Source: Catonia carolina
Taxonomy: Eukaryota; Arthropoda; Insecta; Hemiptera; Achilidae
Assembly (NCBI GenBank): GCA_035578175.1
Contig: JAQMRL010000001.1
Coordinates: forward strand, 431,533,545-431,597,544
DNA: 64,000 nucleotides
Direction: 5' to 3'
Numbering within the stretch: the first letter of the stretch is position 1; the number at the start of each line of letters is the position of its first letter. The notes beneath the pieces are model-generated. The model did no database searches and was not told the DNA's origin. It saw nothing but the letters and a program-made list of their open reading frames with translations. Shown here one piece after another: positions 34,557 through 45,745 of the stretch. A program made the translations under genes and the position numbers.

Positions 34557-34770
34557 AATACCCACATTCCCCAGCATAAGTACACACACTCTCCAGGATA
34601 GCATAATAAATATTTATCTTTTTTCTCCTTCCGTGTTTTATCATTCGAAAGGACAGAATTTAACTGCTCTATAACTCTTCACCCTTGCGAAATCTTGCTC
34701 TTTACTTCCACTGCACTTGTTCCGCTCCTATCAAAGATGACTTCCAGGTATTCAGAACCTTCCTTACTTA
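34095..34770 (-). pseudogene. RTE-like LINE C-terminal relic split by (CT)n
   Basis: Minus strand from about 34765: EYLEVIFDRSGTSAVEVKSK (FKYLG-type box and following), RVIEQLNSVL, then YIMLSWRVCTYAGECGY-like wording equivalent to Y.ILESV.TYG.E.W. After the simple repeat it continues LTKRQKDHLKAVEMDFWRQS, CNVSRIDRIPNSEIRRRIGV, ENIMDTISRKQLKWFGH and R.....GRGG-type tail to about 34095. The block order is that of the thumb and tail of an RTE-like reverse transcriptase. Stops lie between blocks. A similar tail on the plus strand is at 43000-43395. Confidence 0.75.
34486..34553 (+). repeat. (CT)n microsatellite
   Basis: About 33 CT units, pure apart from the edges, lying exactly between the TYGSE-like and LTKRQKDHL-like boxes of the LINE relic. 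It translates as an Arg-Glu run on the minus strand. Confidence 0.98.
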
Positions 34771-34774
34771 AAAA

Positions 34775-35440
34775 GTAATATTTACTGATACGGATAGATT
34801 TTCGTAAAGAAATTAGGTCTCAATAGTTTTTAAACGATGAAATAACTATTAACTTAGTTGTTATTATTATAATTTATCATAATTAACAGTTGAAGTTGTT
34901 TCTGAATCAAAAAGGGAAGACAAATAGTTTGATTCGCTTTCATCTAGTCCAATTTTCCTCTCGATTGTACCCAAAATTTGTAGAGCAGCAGTAGAATTTC
35001 GGCAGTTAAGGTTTTCACGTCTAAATAAATAAGATAATGTATGTACAGTAACTCGTCCGGTACTACCCAACATTCTAAACTTACTTCCGTGGGTTATCCC
35101 TGCTGGCCCATGGTATAACATAGTCACCTTATACGACCCACAGCTATGTACGCCAAATCCGAGGCCACAACCCAAATCAAATTCATCTTGTAGTCTACGC
35201 TAGCTATGAACCTTATCGAACTAGGCTATAGATATAAGTGAAACACAGGTACATACAAAAGAGACAGGGCCAATTTTCAGACGAGTTAGGACTTGCTCTG
35301 GTAGCAACACGTGCCCCTCTTTTTATTACGGTAAAAAAAAAAAAAAAATTTGTCGAAAATTAATAAAATCTAGAAACGCAATTTTTTAAGTTCGTAAAAA
35401 CGAAATTGGTCATATTTGTTCTATTAAAACTAATTGATAA
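34775..35440. other. no recognisable feature
   Basis: The minus-strand frame at 34867-35175 (102 codons) has no domain I recognise and no related copy here. Confidence 0.4.
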
Positions 35441-35449
35441 AGACATAAG

Positions 35450-36030
35450 GAAAAATTAAAAACGTTAAAACATTCGTGTTGAATACAATCAAAAACAAAC
35501 AGAGCAGCCAGAAATTTTTAAAAACAGACTTGATGAAGTGACTCTTACACGACTACGAATTGGTCACACTAAACTGACACACTGTCACCTCATGACGAAA
35601 CAAGACTATTTACTGTAGACACTGCAACACGAAATTAACCGTCAAACATATTCTTGTGGAATGTCCTTCCTTGAACACTATACGGAGACAATATTTCACT
35701 TACCGGACAATTACAAAGATTGCGTTAATCACACACGATACACAAAGACACTAGACTTTATACAATTTTTAAATATTCAAAGACAATTTTAGTCAAATAA
35801 AAATGCAATTCATATAAAATAATTTATATTCAGTTTATAATCATATTACAATTTATAATTTAAAAGTCTAAGATTCAAAATTGTTAAGTGTAAATTTTAC
35901 TTAATTTTGAAAAATATATGCAAACCTAAAGTGTACTGTTATAATCTTATGTTATGTAATTTGTGTTTTTTATGTAATGGGGTCGCTAAAAACTTAGAAT
36001 GTTGATGCGACTATAATAAACAAATTATAA
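35450..36030 (+). pseudogene. I/jockey-type LINE: RNase H end and 3' UTR with hairpin
   Basis: Plus strand: DEVTLTRLRIGHTKLTHCHL (35534-35590), then after a frameshift KLTVKHILVECPSLNTIRRQ (35636-35700) and YFTYRTI. This order (TRLRIGHT.LTH..L, zinc-like C..C, TVKHIL.ECP) is the well-known last part of the RNase H domain of I/jockey-type LINEs. Stop codons end the reading by about 35760. The 3' untranslated part ends with a GTCGC...GCGAC hairpin (35982-36011) and an A-rich TATAATAAAC segment. It is 5'-truncated and dead. Confidence 0.8.
35982..36011 (+). other. LINE 3' hairpin, shared with a SINE tail
   Basis: GTCGC (35982-35986) pairs with GCGAC (36007-36011). The loop end TGTTGATGCGAC matches the SINE tail at 45781-45810 (minus strand, GTAGTTGATGCGAC). 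Such 3' hairpins are known recognition signals for stringent-type LINE reverse transcriptases; use here is inferred. Confidence 0.7.
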
Positions 36031-36034
36031 AACA

Positions 36035-36760
36035 AAACAAGGTACAGTTTAAAATATAATAAAGAGAATGTTTCTCTTCTCACCATGGGAACTGGATGGA
36101 TAAATAGCCACCAAATATTTTCAATTATAGTGATAAATTATTTAATACGAAGTATATTTTAATGAACGAATTCTTATAACTTATTAATTCAGCTAAATTG
36201 TGACGTCAGTCATTTGAGATATTTAAAGGTATTCACTCACCTTCAGCAATAAGCTGCAGTAATTACATTGACATGCGCCAAGCAAAATTTGGTATCCTCC
36301 AAAAATACATAACTTAACAAAATTTATGAAATGTTTCCATTATTTTAAATTTAGAAGTAGGTAAATTGTGAACATTTAAACTTTTATATCCAATTTTTAT
36401 TAAAGAAAATAAAGTATTGTTCTGAGTAAAGTTATATTACATAATTTAATTTTTCAATTTAAAAGCTGTTTTAATAAGCCGTTAGCATGTATATATTCCA
36501 TTTTAACATTTTAACACTTCATCACAAAATTAAAATAAACTTCTCGAGAAAATTAAAAAATAGCTTTTCTGCCTGTTATACAATCAATTAAATCGTGTTG
36601 TTTTATGTAGTAGCCTACCTTAATTCCTTATTAAATTTTTGTCTACTGGTTCATTTTTTAAAAATTTTATCAACACCAATAGTTGTTAAATTATGTGTGA
36701 ATTATGAACCTAACCGCAATACTACTAAGATTTATTTAATATTTGCACTTATATTTTAGG
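36035..36760. other. no recognisable feature
   Basis: AT-rich, nothing supported. Confidence 0.4.
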
Positions 36761-36767
36761 GATTTAT

Positions 36768-36899
36768 TACTTTCTCTTGCCTATATTAATATAAAGGAAG
36801 AAAGTATTGTTCTCGTGTCGATTTTTCAAAATCGAGTTTTCATCGGATCTACACGTTTTCAGACTCCCTGAACCCAAAAAACTTGCTTTTAGCGATTCG

Positions 36900-36954
<55 letters not shown>

Positions 36955-37725
36955 AATATCTCAAGAACGGAACATCGTACGAACTTGAAACTTGAAACTT
37001 AAGTTACATAACACTACCGAACCCGACATGGACATTTTCATCAAAATCAGTCAACCGGAAGTAGTAGTTTATTTGTGTAATTTTTCACTTTTTTGCGATT
37101 TTCTCAAAAACTGGTTTTACGATTTTTTTAAAAATCGCCTGGTTTACTAAATTTTTTATGCTCTACAAGATAGGGTAGGCGCCATGTTTGCTGGAATTCT
37201 TGGTGAGGTTGTTTTCACGTAAAAAAAGGTTTTTTTAAGATCGGAGCTTTAATATGCATTTTAGTGAAAAAATTTATATAATAAAAATGTAGACAATATA
37301 AAATCCTACAATTTTTATTTAAAATATGTTTTTGTATAACGCTTAGTTTATCGGTAATTAGCGATTTTATGTTTTTTTCTCACGAAAACGTGTGAAAAAT
37401 CGATTTTTCTAAGATTTCAGCCTTAGTATGCATTTTACGACAAAAAATTATAGAATCAAATTTATAGAAAATTAAAAGATCTATAACTTGTATTGATATA
37501 GTTTTTCTCTACAGAGCCTAGTTAAGCGTGAAAGAGCGATTTTCCGTACTTTTAAGCCAAACTAAGATTGATTTTCATTTCGCTTCTTTCATTAATGATT
37601 AATATTAGGTTATGTCTATTTAGGTTATTTTTTTGTTTGTTTCTAATGTTTTATTACTAATGTTTGATTTATTGTTAATTATTTGCATCGGCAAGAGAAA
37701 GTTGTGAGTGCTTCACACCAGATTT
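36768..37725 (+). repeat. dispersed 'CTTTCTCTTGCC' repeat family, longest copy A
   Basis: Opens ACTTTCTCTTGCCTATATTAAT and closes with the inverted GGCAAGAGAAAGTTGTGAGTG then CTTCACACCAGA (37690-37722). Inner blocks: TCGAGTTTTCATCGGATC, AGACTCCCTGAACCCAAAAA, TTTTAGCGATTCGTCTC, a CT/GT microsatellite (36900-36952), GAACGGAACATCGTACGAAC, ATCAAAATCAGTCAACCGGA and AGTAGTAGTTTATT. It then contains two tandem units of about 170 bp (about 37228-37375 and 37405-37550). It does not encode a protein. Related copies: 21325, 40428 and inverted 41365. Confidence 0.8.
36900..36952 (+). repeat. (CT)n(GT)n microsatellite
   Basis: About nine CT units followed by about 17 GT units, growing from the GGTCTGTGTGTGTGT segment typical of this repeat family. 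Confidence 0.97.
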
Positions 37726-37729
37726 TTTT

Positions 37730-38265
37730 TACTTATGAAACTTTATTATTCCACTCGTTATATTTAACATTAAAAGGTTTAAATCCTTAGTTTCTATCCA
37801 GAAAGTAAAGGTAGGTATTTTTTATTAGGATAAACTTTTTTGTAGCTGAGTTTATAAAATTTTTAAAATGTAGTATGCTATTTTTAAAACCGTTAAGAAG
37901 TTAAAAACACTAAGAGGTGAATGGACAACCGAGTAAATATACAATCGTTTTCATTCGTCAAATAAGTTTTACTCATCCAACACTAGTTATATTTTACTCC
38001 AACTTCTACGAATTTCAAAGAAACTTTTTAAGAATATACATTTTATAATACTTCTCTGTTACATGAATTGTCAAGTAAAACGTTAACGACGAGAAAGTGA
38101 CAATACTTTTAAATATTAAAACTGTGCTATGACAGAACTGAGAGAGTAACAAAAGTAGGCCTATACTACAAAGGCCGATTTCAGAAAATTTGAACAATGG
38201 ACTAAAATGAAGAAAATAAAATTGAATCAGAGAAAATCAGTTCTCGTCAACTTCGTCAAAAGGGA
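37730..38265. other. no recognisable feature
   Basis: AT-rich, nothing supported. Confidence 0.4.
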
Positions 38266-38269
38266 AGTT

Positions 38270-38700
38270 GATCTAATCTCGTAAACACTGACACATACTT
38301 CGTTATGGCACTTAACGATAAGATTCGCTGGAAAACCCACATCAAAAAATGATAGGAACTCGGGGTAATATACCAGAAATTTTACTCATTGCTGGAAAGA
38401 AGATCATTGTCAGTTTATATTTTTTTTTACTTTACAAACAGATGCTACAAAGGACGTTTGATATGCAACTCTGTTGAGTACCAAACCAACCAATATAAAC
38501 ATTATATTATAACGCTTCCAAAATGCAAAGAAACATTATCGACGCACCCTTATTTATCAAGAGTAACAACGTTCACAAAGATCTACAAATAGACTTTACC
38601 AACAGAGAAATCCAGAGGAGCTATGAAGAGGAGGAAAGATTTCATCTACATGACTACGTTGAAGCATCTAGCTACTTGACAATGATGATCTGATAGGGCG
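38270..38700 (+). pseudogene. jockey-clade LINE, RT C-terminal relic
   Basis: Plus strand across several frame changes: ALNDKIRWKTHIKK (from 38310), LIAGKKIIVSLY and LLYKQMLQRTFDMQL, then CKRNIIDAPLFIKSNNVHKD-type wording (38527-38580), LQIDFTNREIQRSYEEEERF and HLHDYVEAS. This matches the L.DRKL.W..HI, LY..VL.P.W.YG.QL, I..AP.....LH.DL.I, I......Y..R...H.N..A order at the end of jockey-type ORF2. No catalytic box remains. Confidence 0.7.
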
Positions 38701-38958
38701 AATTGAACGGAATAAACTATTTGAGATGGTGCAATAACAGTATTATATTGAAAGCAAAGCTATGTTACCATATAATTAAAATTTGTGTAAAAGTCTAAGT
38801 TCACACGATAGGGTTCGCAATGTAATGTTTTTAATCAATTAAAGAGGTTCTACTGAGTACCTCTGTAAAAGTTACTGTAAATAGAATTTTTGGTTAAAAT
38901 AAACAAAACTCATTAGTCAAAACTATTATACTATTTTTAAGGCTGATTAGCTCTGAAC

Positions 38959-39163
38959 GTACGCATTGCCCGCCGCATTGGCGAAGTTGGTAACGTGCTC
39001 GCCTCTCATCATGCGATCTTGGGTTCGAATCCCATTCAGGCACGGCATTTTTTCATACGTTACAAAAAATCATTTCATCATTCACCGTCTGCATTAGCAG
39101 TAATTGCAGAACAGTCGGACGTTAAACAAAAAAAAAACAAAAACAAAAAAGTACGCATTGCCC
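38959..39163 (+). mobile_element. young SINE (head 1, tail A) with 13-bp TSD
   Basis: Perfect duplication GTACGCATTGCCC at 38959-38971 and 39151-39163 frames a 179-bp SINE (38972-39150). Its head contains a good A box (TGGCGAAGTTGGTAACGTGC, about 38980) and a perfect B box GGTTCGAATCC (about 39023), then CAGGCACGGCATTTTTTCAT. Tail A follows, CACCGTCTGCATTAGCAG..., GAACAGTCGGACGTTAAAC and an A-rich end. The intact promoter and clean duplication suggest recent arrival and potential for transcription. It is the full-length reference for the other head-1 copies. Confidence 0.96.
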
Positions 39164-39169
39164 CTACCC

Positions 39170-40425
39170 ACTTCATAGCTAGTCTTGCCACAATTGTTTT
39201 CAATACTAGCTCTCGTAGATCTCTTATATTTTGTCAGCCATTTTTTGTTTTGATCTTTTAGTAATAATTATAACCTATGAACATGCAACCGGCTGATTAT
39301 ATTATAAAGTATTGCATGTCAACGCGCTCTATAATCGATGTGCTCAGTACGAGGTATAAGACACGAGTGAACAACTGCAATTCTTATACGCATGCGCGCG
39401 TAACGTTTGTTAAGCTGATATAGTCGTAAAACCTGACAGCGCTGGTAAATGTTCTGGTCTAAACGCGTGAAACAGCAGAGCTCATCAACCGTGGAAAGCA
39501 TTATAGTCATTAGTCTTGAATTCATTCATTCATTCAACGAACTATAGCCTGATTTTCGTAAGGAGAGCACTGGGCAAAACGTGCGTCTGCATTAGTATAG
39601 TCTTGTTTGTACTACAATAGCGCAGCGTATGTAATCAACAATGGAACAGCATGCCCATAAAATACTATAGGTGTTGTTAATTTCCAACAACACTCTGACT
39701 GTACATCTTACTGTAGGTCGGACGGTATGTGGGGTCGAAGTCAAGTATGCGCATGCGTATTTCTACGTCAACTCCTAATCATCGGCATCTCATAATTGGC
39801 GTCGTTTTCATCTCTACCATTGTCATTGTCATCTCCAAGTTCAACATTTTGTGTTTCGGGATGTTGATTCACGGTTCATCAAGTTTAGTTTTGTATAGAT
39901 ATATTTTTTGTTTCTTCACAGTTTGGTCTTTTTCAAACACACTGCTGAGTGTCGTTTGTGTTTTAATTCTAAGGACATTACTCAGATTTTCTCATATTTG
40001 CTTAAAGTTATTGTATTTATTAACTGATTGCAAAAGAAATACTATACTGTTAAGAAAAAGAATAGCAGAAAAGTGCCATGAACTATATCACAAGAGTATT
40101 TTACTCTTCAATGATTTATAAAATGTTATTTATACATTGATACATATATTATACATTGAAAATCTATTGTTATTTTTAAATGGTTGATTTTCTGTTAGGT
40201 TGTGATTTGAAAGTTTATTAATTATGATTAAATGTAATTTATTATGAATATTATATCGTATAATATATGCAGCACAATATAGGTAATACACTTTAAAAAC
40301 TTTTAAACGGATGCTTTATCAGGTAATATAGTTGAACAAGTTAGTGTTATAACGTGTAAGTTTTGTAACAACGTTGTACAAGATGTTATGTGTGTTGAAA
40401 ACATAATAAGATGTTGTAATAGTTT
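39170..40425. other. no gene supported
   Basis: A 125-codon hydrophobic frame from the ATG at 39747 to 40121 has no recognisable domain, no splice signals I can defend and no repeat relatives; it may be chance. The rest is AT-rich. Confidence 0.4.
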
Positions 40426-40427
40426 TC

Positions 40428-41120
40428 ACTTTCTCTTTTCTTATATGGATATAGGGAAAGAAAGTATATTGTCTTCATGTAAATTTTTTTAAATCCGAGG
40501 TTTTACCAAAAACATACACATTTTTAGGCCCCATGAATCCAAAAACCTTGTTTTTGTGATTGGTCTGTGTGTATGTGTGTCTGCGTGTGAACAAAATATT
40601 AAGAACGGAATATCGTACAAAATTGAAATTTGTAAATTAAGTTAGGTACTACTAGGGTATTTAACTTGAATATTTTTATCAAAATCTGTCAACCGGAAGT
40701 ACGCTAATAGTTATATTGTGCTATTTTTCACTATATTACGATTATCTCAAAAACTGCTCCTACGATTTTGTTTTAAATCGCATCGTTTACTTAACGGAAA
40801 AGCTGTGCTCTCGTGGTATTTTTTTCAAGATTACGACTTTAATAAACATTTTAAGGTAAAAATACATATAATTAAAATCGTTGTAAATTAAAAGACCTAC
40901 AACTTTTTCTTCAAGACGTATTTCTTTCGACAGAGTTACAGATTTTGTGAATTTTACTCATCGAATCGGTAAAAATATAAACTTTTTATGGTTGCGGCCA
41001 TAGTATGAATTTTAGGACAAAAGTGAATATAATTTAAGTATAAAAAATAAACAAAATGTACAACTTTAATTTAAGAATGTTTTCTACAGAGCTTAGTTTA
41101 GCGGCGATTAGTGACCCTTC
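40428..41120 (+). repeat. dispersed 'CTTTCTCTTGCC' repeat family, copy B
   Basis: Follows the same block order as copy A (ACTTTCTCTTTTCTTATATG, AGGCCCCATGAATCC, TTTTTGTGATTGGTCTG, GAACGGAATATCGTAC, ATCAAAATCTGTCAACCGGA). It again has two tandem units of about 165 bp (about 40825-40965 and 40985-41115). Its closing end is missing; unrelated sequence starts near 41120. Confidence 0.75.
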
Positions 41121-41364
41121 ATATTGTGACACTTATCGCTAAGGTCCGTTTCGGGATCTAGGTGATTAAATAATTAATACACAAAAGTTTACAATTACAA
41201 GAATTTATTACAACTAAAAGAGTTACAAAATAAATAACAAACTAATTATAATGAAGTAATACAATAAATTACTTAATAATTTACTTAATACTACTTACAA
41301 CAATTAATTATATAGAATGCACATACAAAATGAAACTGAATACACAATGTTTGGTAGTAGTTTA

Positions 41365-41613
41365 GTCCGGTAGTAGGTTTAAGTTTGTACGATGTTTCGT
41401 TCTTGAGATATGCTGTTCACACACACGCGTGCGCGCACGCACCATACACACAGACACACAGACATAGACACACACACACAGACCAATCGCTAAAAACATG
41501 TTTTTTGGGTTCAGGGGGTCTGAAAACGAGTAGATCCGGTGAAAACTCGATTTCGAAAAATCGACATGAAAACAATACTTTCCTTCCTATATATTCATAT
41601 AAGCAAAAGAAAG
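41365..41613 (-). repeat. dispersed 'CTTTCTCTTGCC' repeat family, inverted head copy C
   Basis: Minus strand: ACTTTCTTTTGCTTATATG, TCGATTTTTCGAAATCGAG, CACCGGATCTACTCG, AGACCCCCTGAACCC, TTTTTAGCGATTGGTCTG, a CA/GT-rich microsatellite (41409-41480) and GAACGAAACATCGTAC. It faces copy B, so 40428-41613 looks like one element with long inverted ends and a 250-bp middle. Confidence 0.75.
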
Positions 41614-41619
41614 TAAAAA

Positions 41620-42990
41620 TACAAGCACATTGCCATTTACTAGTAGATATCTAGTGAGTTTCAAATTGTAGATCATTTTATATAGTTGATGAAGATGTCT
41701 GAAACAAACCTTTAAAAACAGCTGCAAATTAACCTCAATGTATATTTTATGAAATTATCTTGAAGTATATAATAAAGTTAATACAAAACAAGAAGGGTTT
41801 TTTTGTTTAACTTTATTACCAGTTAAAAAAGTAACATTAGTATATCATTTATAACCTAACTAATGGATTTTTCTTTCTGGGAAACCATTTAAAAATAGTA
41901 ATTTAAGTAAAAGATATAAAAATTTCAAATGAACCATGAGAATTGTAAGGGTGTAAGAAACGTAATAAAGTGCAGTACTTTTTAAAATACGACTGTTCAC
42001 AGCACGTATAACCAACCGTACTTGTATCTACGTTACACTTTAACATGTGGCATTGAGTAAATGAAAAACGTTTCATCTTACCTACTCTGGTTATGACAGT
42101 TAAATAACATTGTACACGCCTAGAGGTATACTGCTACTTTCAGATATTAATTTTCTATTTTATCGTTTTCATATACGTTTCATCTATTTTATAATAGAAT
42201 TCAATGTGATAGGTTATAATAACAAGTCTTTAATGTTTTTGAATTTCAACAAAGTCTTAGAGTTCCTTTATTCAGCGCATAAACTTTCATTGCAGTTTAT
42301 TTAATGTAATTCACTTCTTCTGGTAATATAGTTATGTGTATAATGTATTACATTTACTATTTCTTTTTGTTTTCCTTTAAACCTTCTCAAAGTTAGGCTT
42401 GCAATAAACGTTTATGGAGTAAACCTGGGAATTACAATATTTAACTCATTGACGTAACAATACGCTTCATGTACTGTCGTCAGCTACTGGTGCTGCTCTC
42501 AAACAATCGCAGTTTGTAATGGTTAAAATTTACAATTTTGTTTTTACGAGTGAAGTTAAGTTAATTATTGTTTTATTTCTTTATCTTTTACAATATTGAA
42601 TTTATTTACATCTATTCGAAAAATAAAATAGACTATAAACTTGCATTGATGATGTGGCGGAAATTGACCTTCCGAACTACGAGAGACGTTTATTAATAAT
42701 TTAATGATAATAACAATTGTTAAGGTTCAAGTTGGAAACCTTGGGAACATTGTTTATCAGATTTTTCATCATGATTGTTATAAAAATAATCTCCCTTGTT
42801 AATTTCAAAAAGTCAGTTCTGCTTGAAACGTGTTCGCCGGAAGAACGTTCAGTTATAAGATTTTTGCCACTCGCAGGTGTAAAACAAGCGGAAACTTAGT
42901 AAAGAATGTTTAATAGGATACTGAAAAATGTTTAAACCGTAGTAATTTGTATAAGTAGGTGAAACTGATAAGTACAAACGAAGATGATAA
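41620..42990. other. no recognisable feature
   Basis: AT-rich, nothing supported. Confidence 0.4.
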
Positions 42991-42999
42991 TCTGCCAAG

Positions 43000-43400
43000 C
43001 AGTAGTGGATGACTTACAAAATAGAATGTTGGTAAATTAGTAGGAGGAACAAGAGTTGGCTAAATATAGTAGAAATAGATTATTTGAGAAGTGCTTGTAG
43101 TATCTCTCAGCTGGAGTACATGAGAAATGAATAAAAAAGGTCACGAGCGGAGGCGCACGATACAATTGTAGAAAGGATAGGAAAACGACAATTGGTTTGG
43201 TATGATAATGTACATTGAACGGAAGAGGAAAGGTGGCCAAAAAACATCCTCAACTACCATCCAGCCGTTTGGAGAAGGCATACCCTGCGGAACTTGGGAA
43301 GAAGGGGTAAAAGAGGCTATGTGGCAGAGGAGGCTTGAGGAGGAGGACTGGTGAAACAAACTGAGGTGAAGATTAGGAAGCGGGATGCGGCAGTGGTTGT
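43000..43400 (+). pseudogene. RTE-like LINE C-terminal tail relic
   Basis: Plus strand with frame changes: VDYLRSACSISQLEYMRNE (43078-43130), an EKIGKRQLVWYD.VH.-like stretch near 43170-43215, then blocks equal to PKNILNYHPAVWRRHTLRNLG, GVKEAMWQRRLEEEDW near 43300-43350 and LR.RLG..MRQ. The ordering KR.LRWFGH...PK.V..W.P.G.R..GRP..TW..GV..AM..R.L...DW is the usual end of one RTE-like group. It ends before T/A-rich sequence at about 43430. Confidence 0.7.
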
Positions 43401-43564
43401 AGGACTCCCACTTAAAGGTAAAAGATTTTTTATCTTTAAAAAAAAGGTTTTTTTTTTAAGGTGTAACAGTTTAATTCGGACAGAACCGAGCTGCAAGATC
43501 ACATAACGACCTTGTTCATGAAAACAGGCAAATCAAAATTTCCCAAAAAGTTTCTGTAATATTA

Positions 43565-43945
43565 GTGTTGGAACTTCTCATTGAATCGTACAATGAGTGG
43601 AAGACGTAAGGAAATTTTTTCAAAAAGTTGTCATCCCTTTCCATTACAACGCGGGGCTCCACATGGCTCAGAGTACGAAAGAAACGCTTCGGAAGTCGAG
43701 TTGCCACATTCTCCTTACAGCTTACCCCATCCGATTTTCATTTGTTTGGCCCGTTCAAAGACTTTTTATGTGGCAAGAAGTTCAACAATAACATAGCGGT
43801 TAAAAAAGCGTAACAAGAATAGTTCAAACAACAATGTAAAGATGTCTATTCTGTAGAAATCAGGAAGCTTGCACAACGGCGAGTCATGTATAAATATTGC
43901 TGGAGACTTGTTTAGAGTAGTGTAAGTTTCATTGTCATTTAATAA
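43565..43945 (+). pseudogene. mariner transposase C-terminal relic
   Basis: Plus strand: ELLIESYNEW then LSITTRGSTWLRVRKKRFGS, RVATFSLQLTPSDFHLFGPF, KDFLCGKKFNNNIAVKKA, FKQQCKDVYSVEIRKLAQRR and VMYKYCWRLV. This corresponds to mariner HDNA.PH.A...K..L..., PYSPDLAPSDFHLFGPLK.FL.GKKF..., W...Q..DFY..GI.KLV.RW.KC....GDYVE. The third catalytic Asp (PSDF) is present, but the HDNARPH box is scrambled and there is a stop after the VKKA block. No inverted ends found. Not closely related to the intact mariner at 12585. Confidence 0.75.
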
Positions 43946-43949
43946 ATAA

Positions 43950-44595
43950 TTTTTTTCTCTGCATCGATTTGTTCACTAATTATTGAACTTCCTTGATAGC
44001 TAAACGTCATGCCTTACAGCAGAAATTCTTCTCTTTTTTATGGTTAGTTAAAAAAATCAAAAGTAAACAGGATATCTACAAACTTTTCAAAAAAATTGTT
44101 TATGTTTCATCATATGTAGGTCCAGTTCCCACTGCATATGAAACTCTTGTCATACATCGATACCTTAACACTGACACAGTATAAACAAGTATTAACATTT
44201 ATACACTAGTTTTCATTAAAAACTAATATTAAATCATATGGATCCAGAGATACGAACAATGTCATCTCTACACTTACCATAAAATCCTGTAAGGAAATCA
44301 AAAAGTGCTGAAATAGGGATTTTGTGTTAAAGAGCGACAAGGGTTTGCCACTGGGTAATTTCTTCAATCAAGACGATAATAGGGCATTAAATACGTATAT
44401 CGTAAATAGCGCTGGCTGTATAAAGTACAGTTGTATTGTTATTAAAATATAAAGACAAAAGAACAATATTCATCTTATTATATTTGTTCAGGAGTTTATT
44501 AATTGCATTGCAAAAGCCACATAATTTATTTCAGTATTACACCATTGTATTTTTTTGTCTCTTATGACCACAATGGATCACTTTAGTCAAATTTA
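43950..44595. other. no recognisable feature
   Basis: AT-rich, nothing supported. Confidence 0.4.
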
Positions 44596-44599
44596 GAAA

Positions 44600-45235
44600 G
44601 CTTCTTCCTTTATATTCTTAATAATATTCTAATATTCTTCCTAATCCTAATATCCTAATATCATAATAGAATATCCTAATATTCTTCCTTTTAATATTCT
44701 TCTTGCTAATCATTGATTCTTCTTGCTGATCTTGGTTGCCGAACTTCCTCTGAAACGACCGGTTTATTCCTGCTTGGGTTTGTTCTTCCATCTGATTTTG
44801 TTTCAAACCTACTTTCCTTAATTCTTAAGATTTTTAATATTTCTGTTTTGTTTTCTAAATCATCGAAAGTTAATCCGAGTTTGATCATGCCTTCTTTGAT
44901 ATTTCGGATCTATGCTTCTGATGTTACCGTTGGAAAGAGTTTTCTAATCATCTTGTTTAAAATTCTGTCTTTAGGTTTACTGATAAGATTTCCAAGAAAA
45001 GATATCCTTTTCTTCCTTATTGTATCTGTTATAGGTTCGTTTGTTAGAATTTTCTATTACCCATCTACTTTGTTTTTTCTTTTCTATACAGGTTCTTAGG
45101 ATTCGTCTTTCGAGTTTTATGACATTGACTGTTGCTTTTGTCTTGGTCACTTTTGCTAATGTTTCCCTGCCATATGTAACTTGTGGTTGTATGACTGTTT
45201 TGTAGTGTTTAATTTTTGTTTGTATAGATAAGCAT
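44600..45235 (-). pseudogene. RTE-like LINE C-terminal relic
   Basis: Minus strand: LKHYKTVIQPQVTYGRETLA (45215-45160), KTKATVNVIKLERRILRTCI, RWVIENSNKRTYNRYNKEEK, FLENLISKPKDRILNKMIRK near 44990-44945, then EGMIKLGLTFDDLENKTEIL, KILRIKESRF near 44830 and FETKSDGRTNPSRNKPVVSE. This is the thumb-to-tail order of the RTE-like LINEs here. A pentanucleotide-like TAATATTCTTCC repeat (44600-44700) follows its end. Confidence 0.7.
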
Positions 45236-45344
45236 TTTTTATTATTTAAGTTTTTGGTTATTTGTTGTGATTATTATTATTATAATTAATTTATTATTAT
45301 TATTTATTAAATTAAAGTTAGAGTTGTCACTAAATAAAGACAAA

Positions 45345-45690
45345 AGAGATAAATAAAATCGTTTATTCCTGCATTAAAATAGTCACTAAAAAATATCTGG
45401 TCTTTGTTACCCAGATAAATACACACGCGGTTCATTGAGATCTTTGAAGCAAAACGGATGTTTGAAGCGTGTACTAATTTTCCTAAGGCTGCGATATACT
45501 CGCTAAGTGGAATATCTTCTATTACATCTAAGACTACAGCTTGATATCTCGATAAGAAAAAATCTTTTTAGGTCGCACTTGCATAGCTAACTTTTGGATC
45601 ATTACTGTTCGTTTTCGACACATTTAGTTGCGTAGATTGATAGCTATTGAAAACAGATTGCAAACTCTCGTAATCATAGGCCATGTTGAG
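45345..45690 (-). pseudogene. LINE ORF1 (gag-like) N-terminal relic
   Basis: Minus strand from an ATG at about 45685: MAYDYESLQSVFNSYQSTQL, SKTNSNDPKVSYASAT, a TAA stop, then KDFFLSRYQAVVLDVIED, IPLSEYIAALGKLVHASNIR, FASKISMNRVCIYLGNKDQ. I recognise the order 'TYA.AT...FP...QA(V/I)V(L/I)D..(D/E).IP...Y..A(L/I)G..V.P.NI.F.S.IS..R.C(L/I)YL' from ORF1 of I/jockey-type LINEs of insects. The copy stops within ORF1 (about 45370), so it is a 3'-truncated or broken start of an element, unusual because LINEs usually lose the 5' end. Confidence 0.6.
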
Positions 45691-45745
45691 ATCGATTAAT
45701 CGATAGCCAAATAATAAAAAAGCTGAGTGGGCTTTCATGTTAGAG

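Noticed and set aside
34453..34674. Frame rich in Ser-Leu repeats
   Set aside because: It is a translation of the CT microsatellite.
34867..35175. 102-codon minus-strand frame starting MGCGLGFGVHSCG
   Set aside because: No recognisable family, no repeat relatives and no context; kept only as a note for the gap at 34775-35440.
36767..36995. Two opposite frames with Thr-His or Cys-Val repeats
   Set aside because: Both are translations of the CT/GT microsatellite within a non-coding repeat.
38972..39150. Possible genuine tRNA gene
   Set aside because: A and B boxes are good, but the sequence is joined to a SINE tail, ends in A-rich DNA and has a target-site duplication.
39747..40121. 125-codon hydrophobic frame
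   Set aside because: Composition follows the T-rich DNA; no recognised domain, no related copy and no convincing splice or promoter signals.
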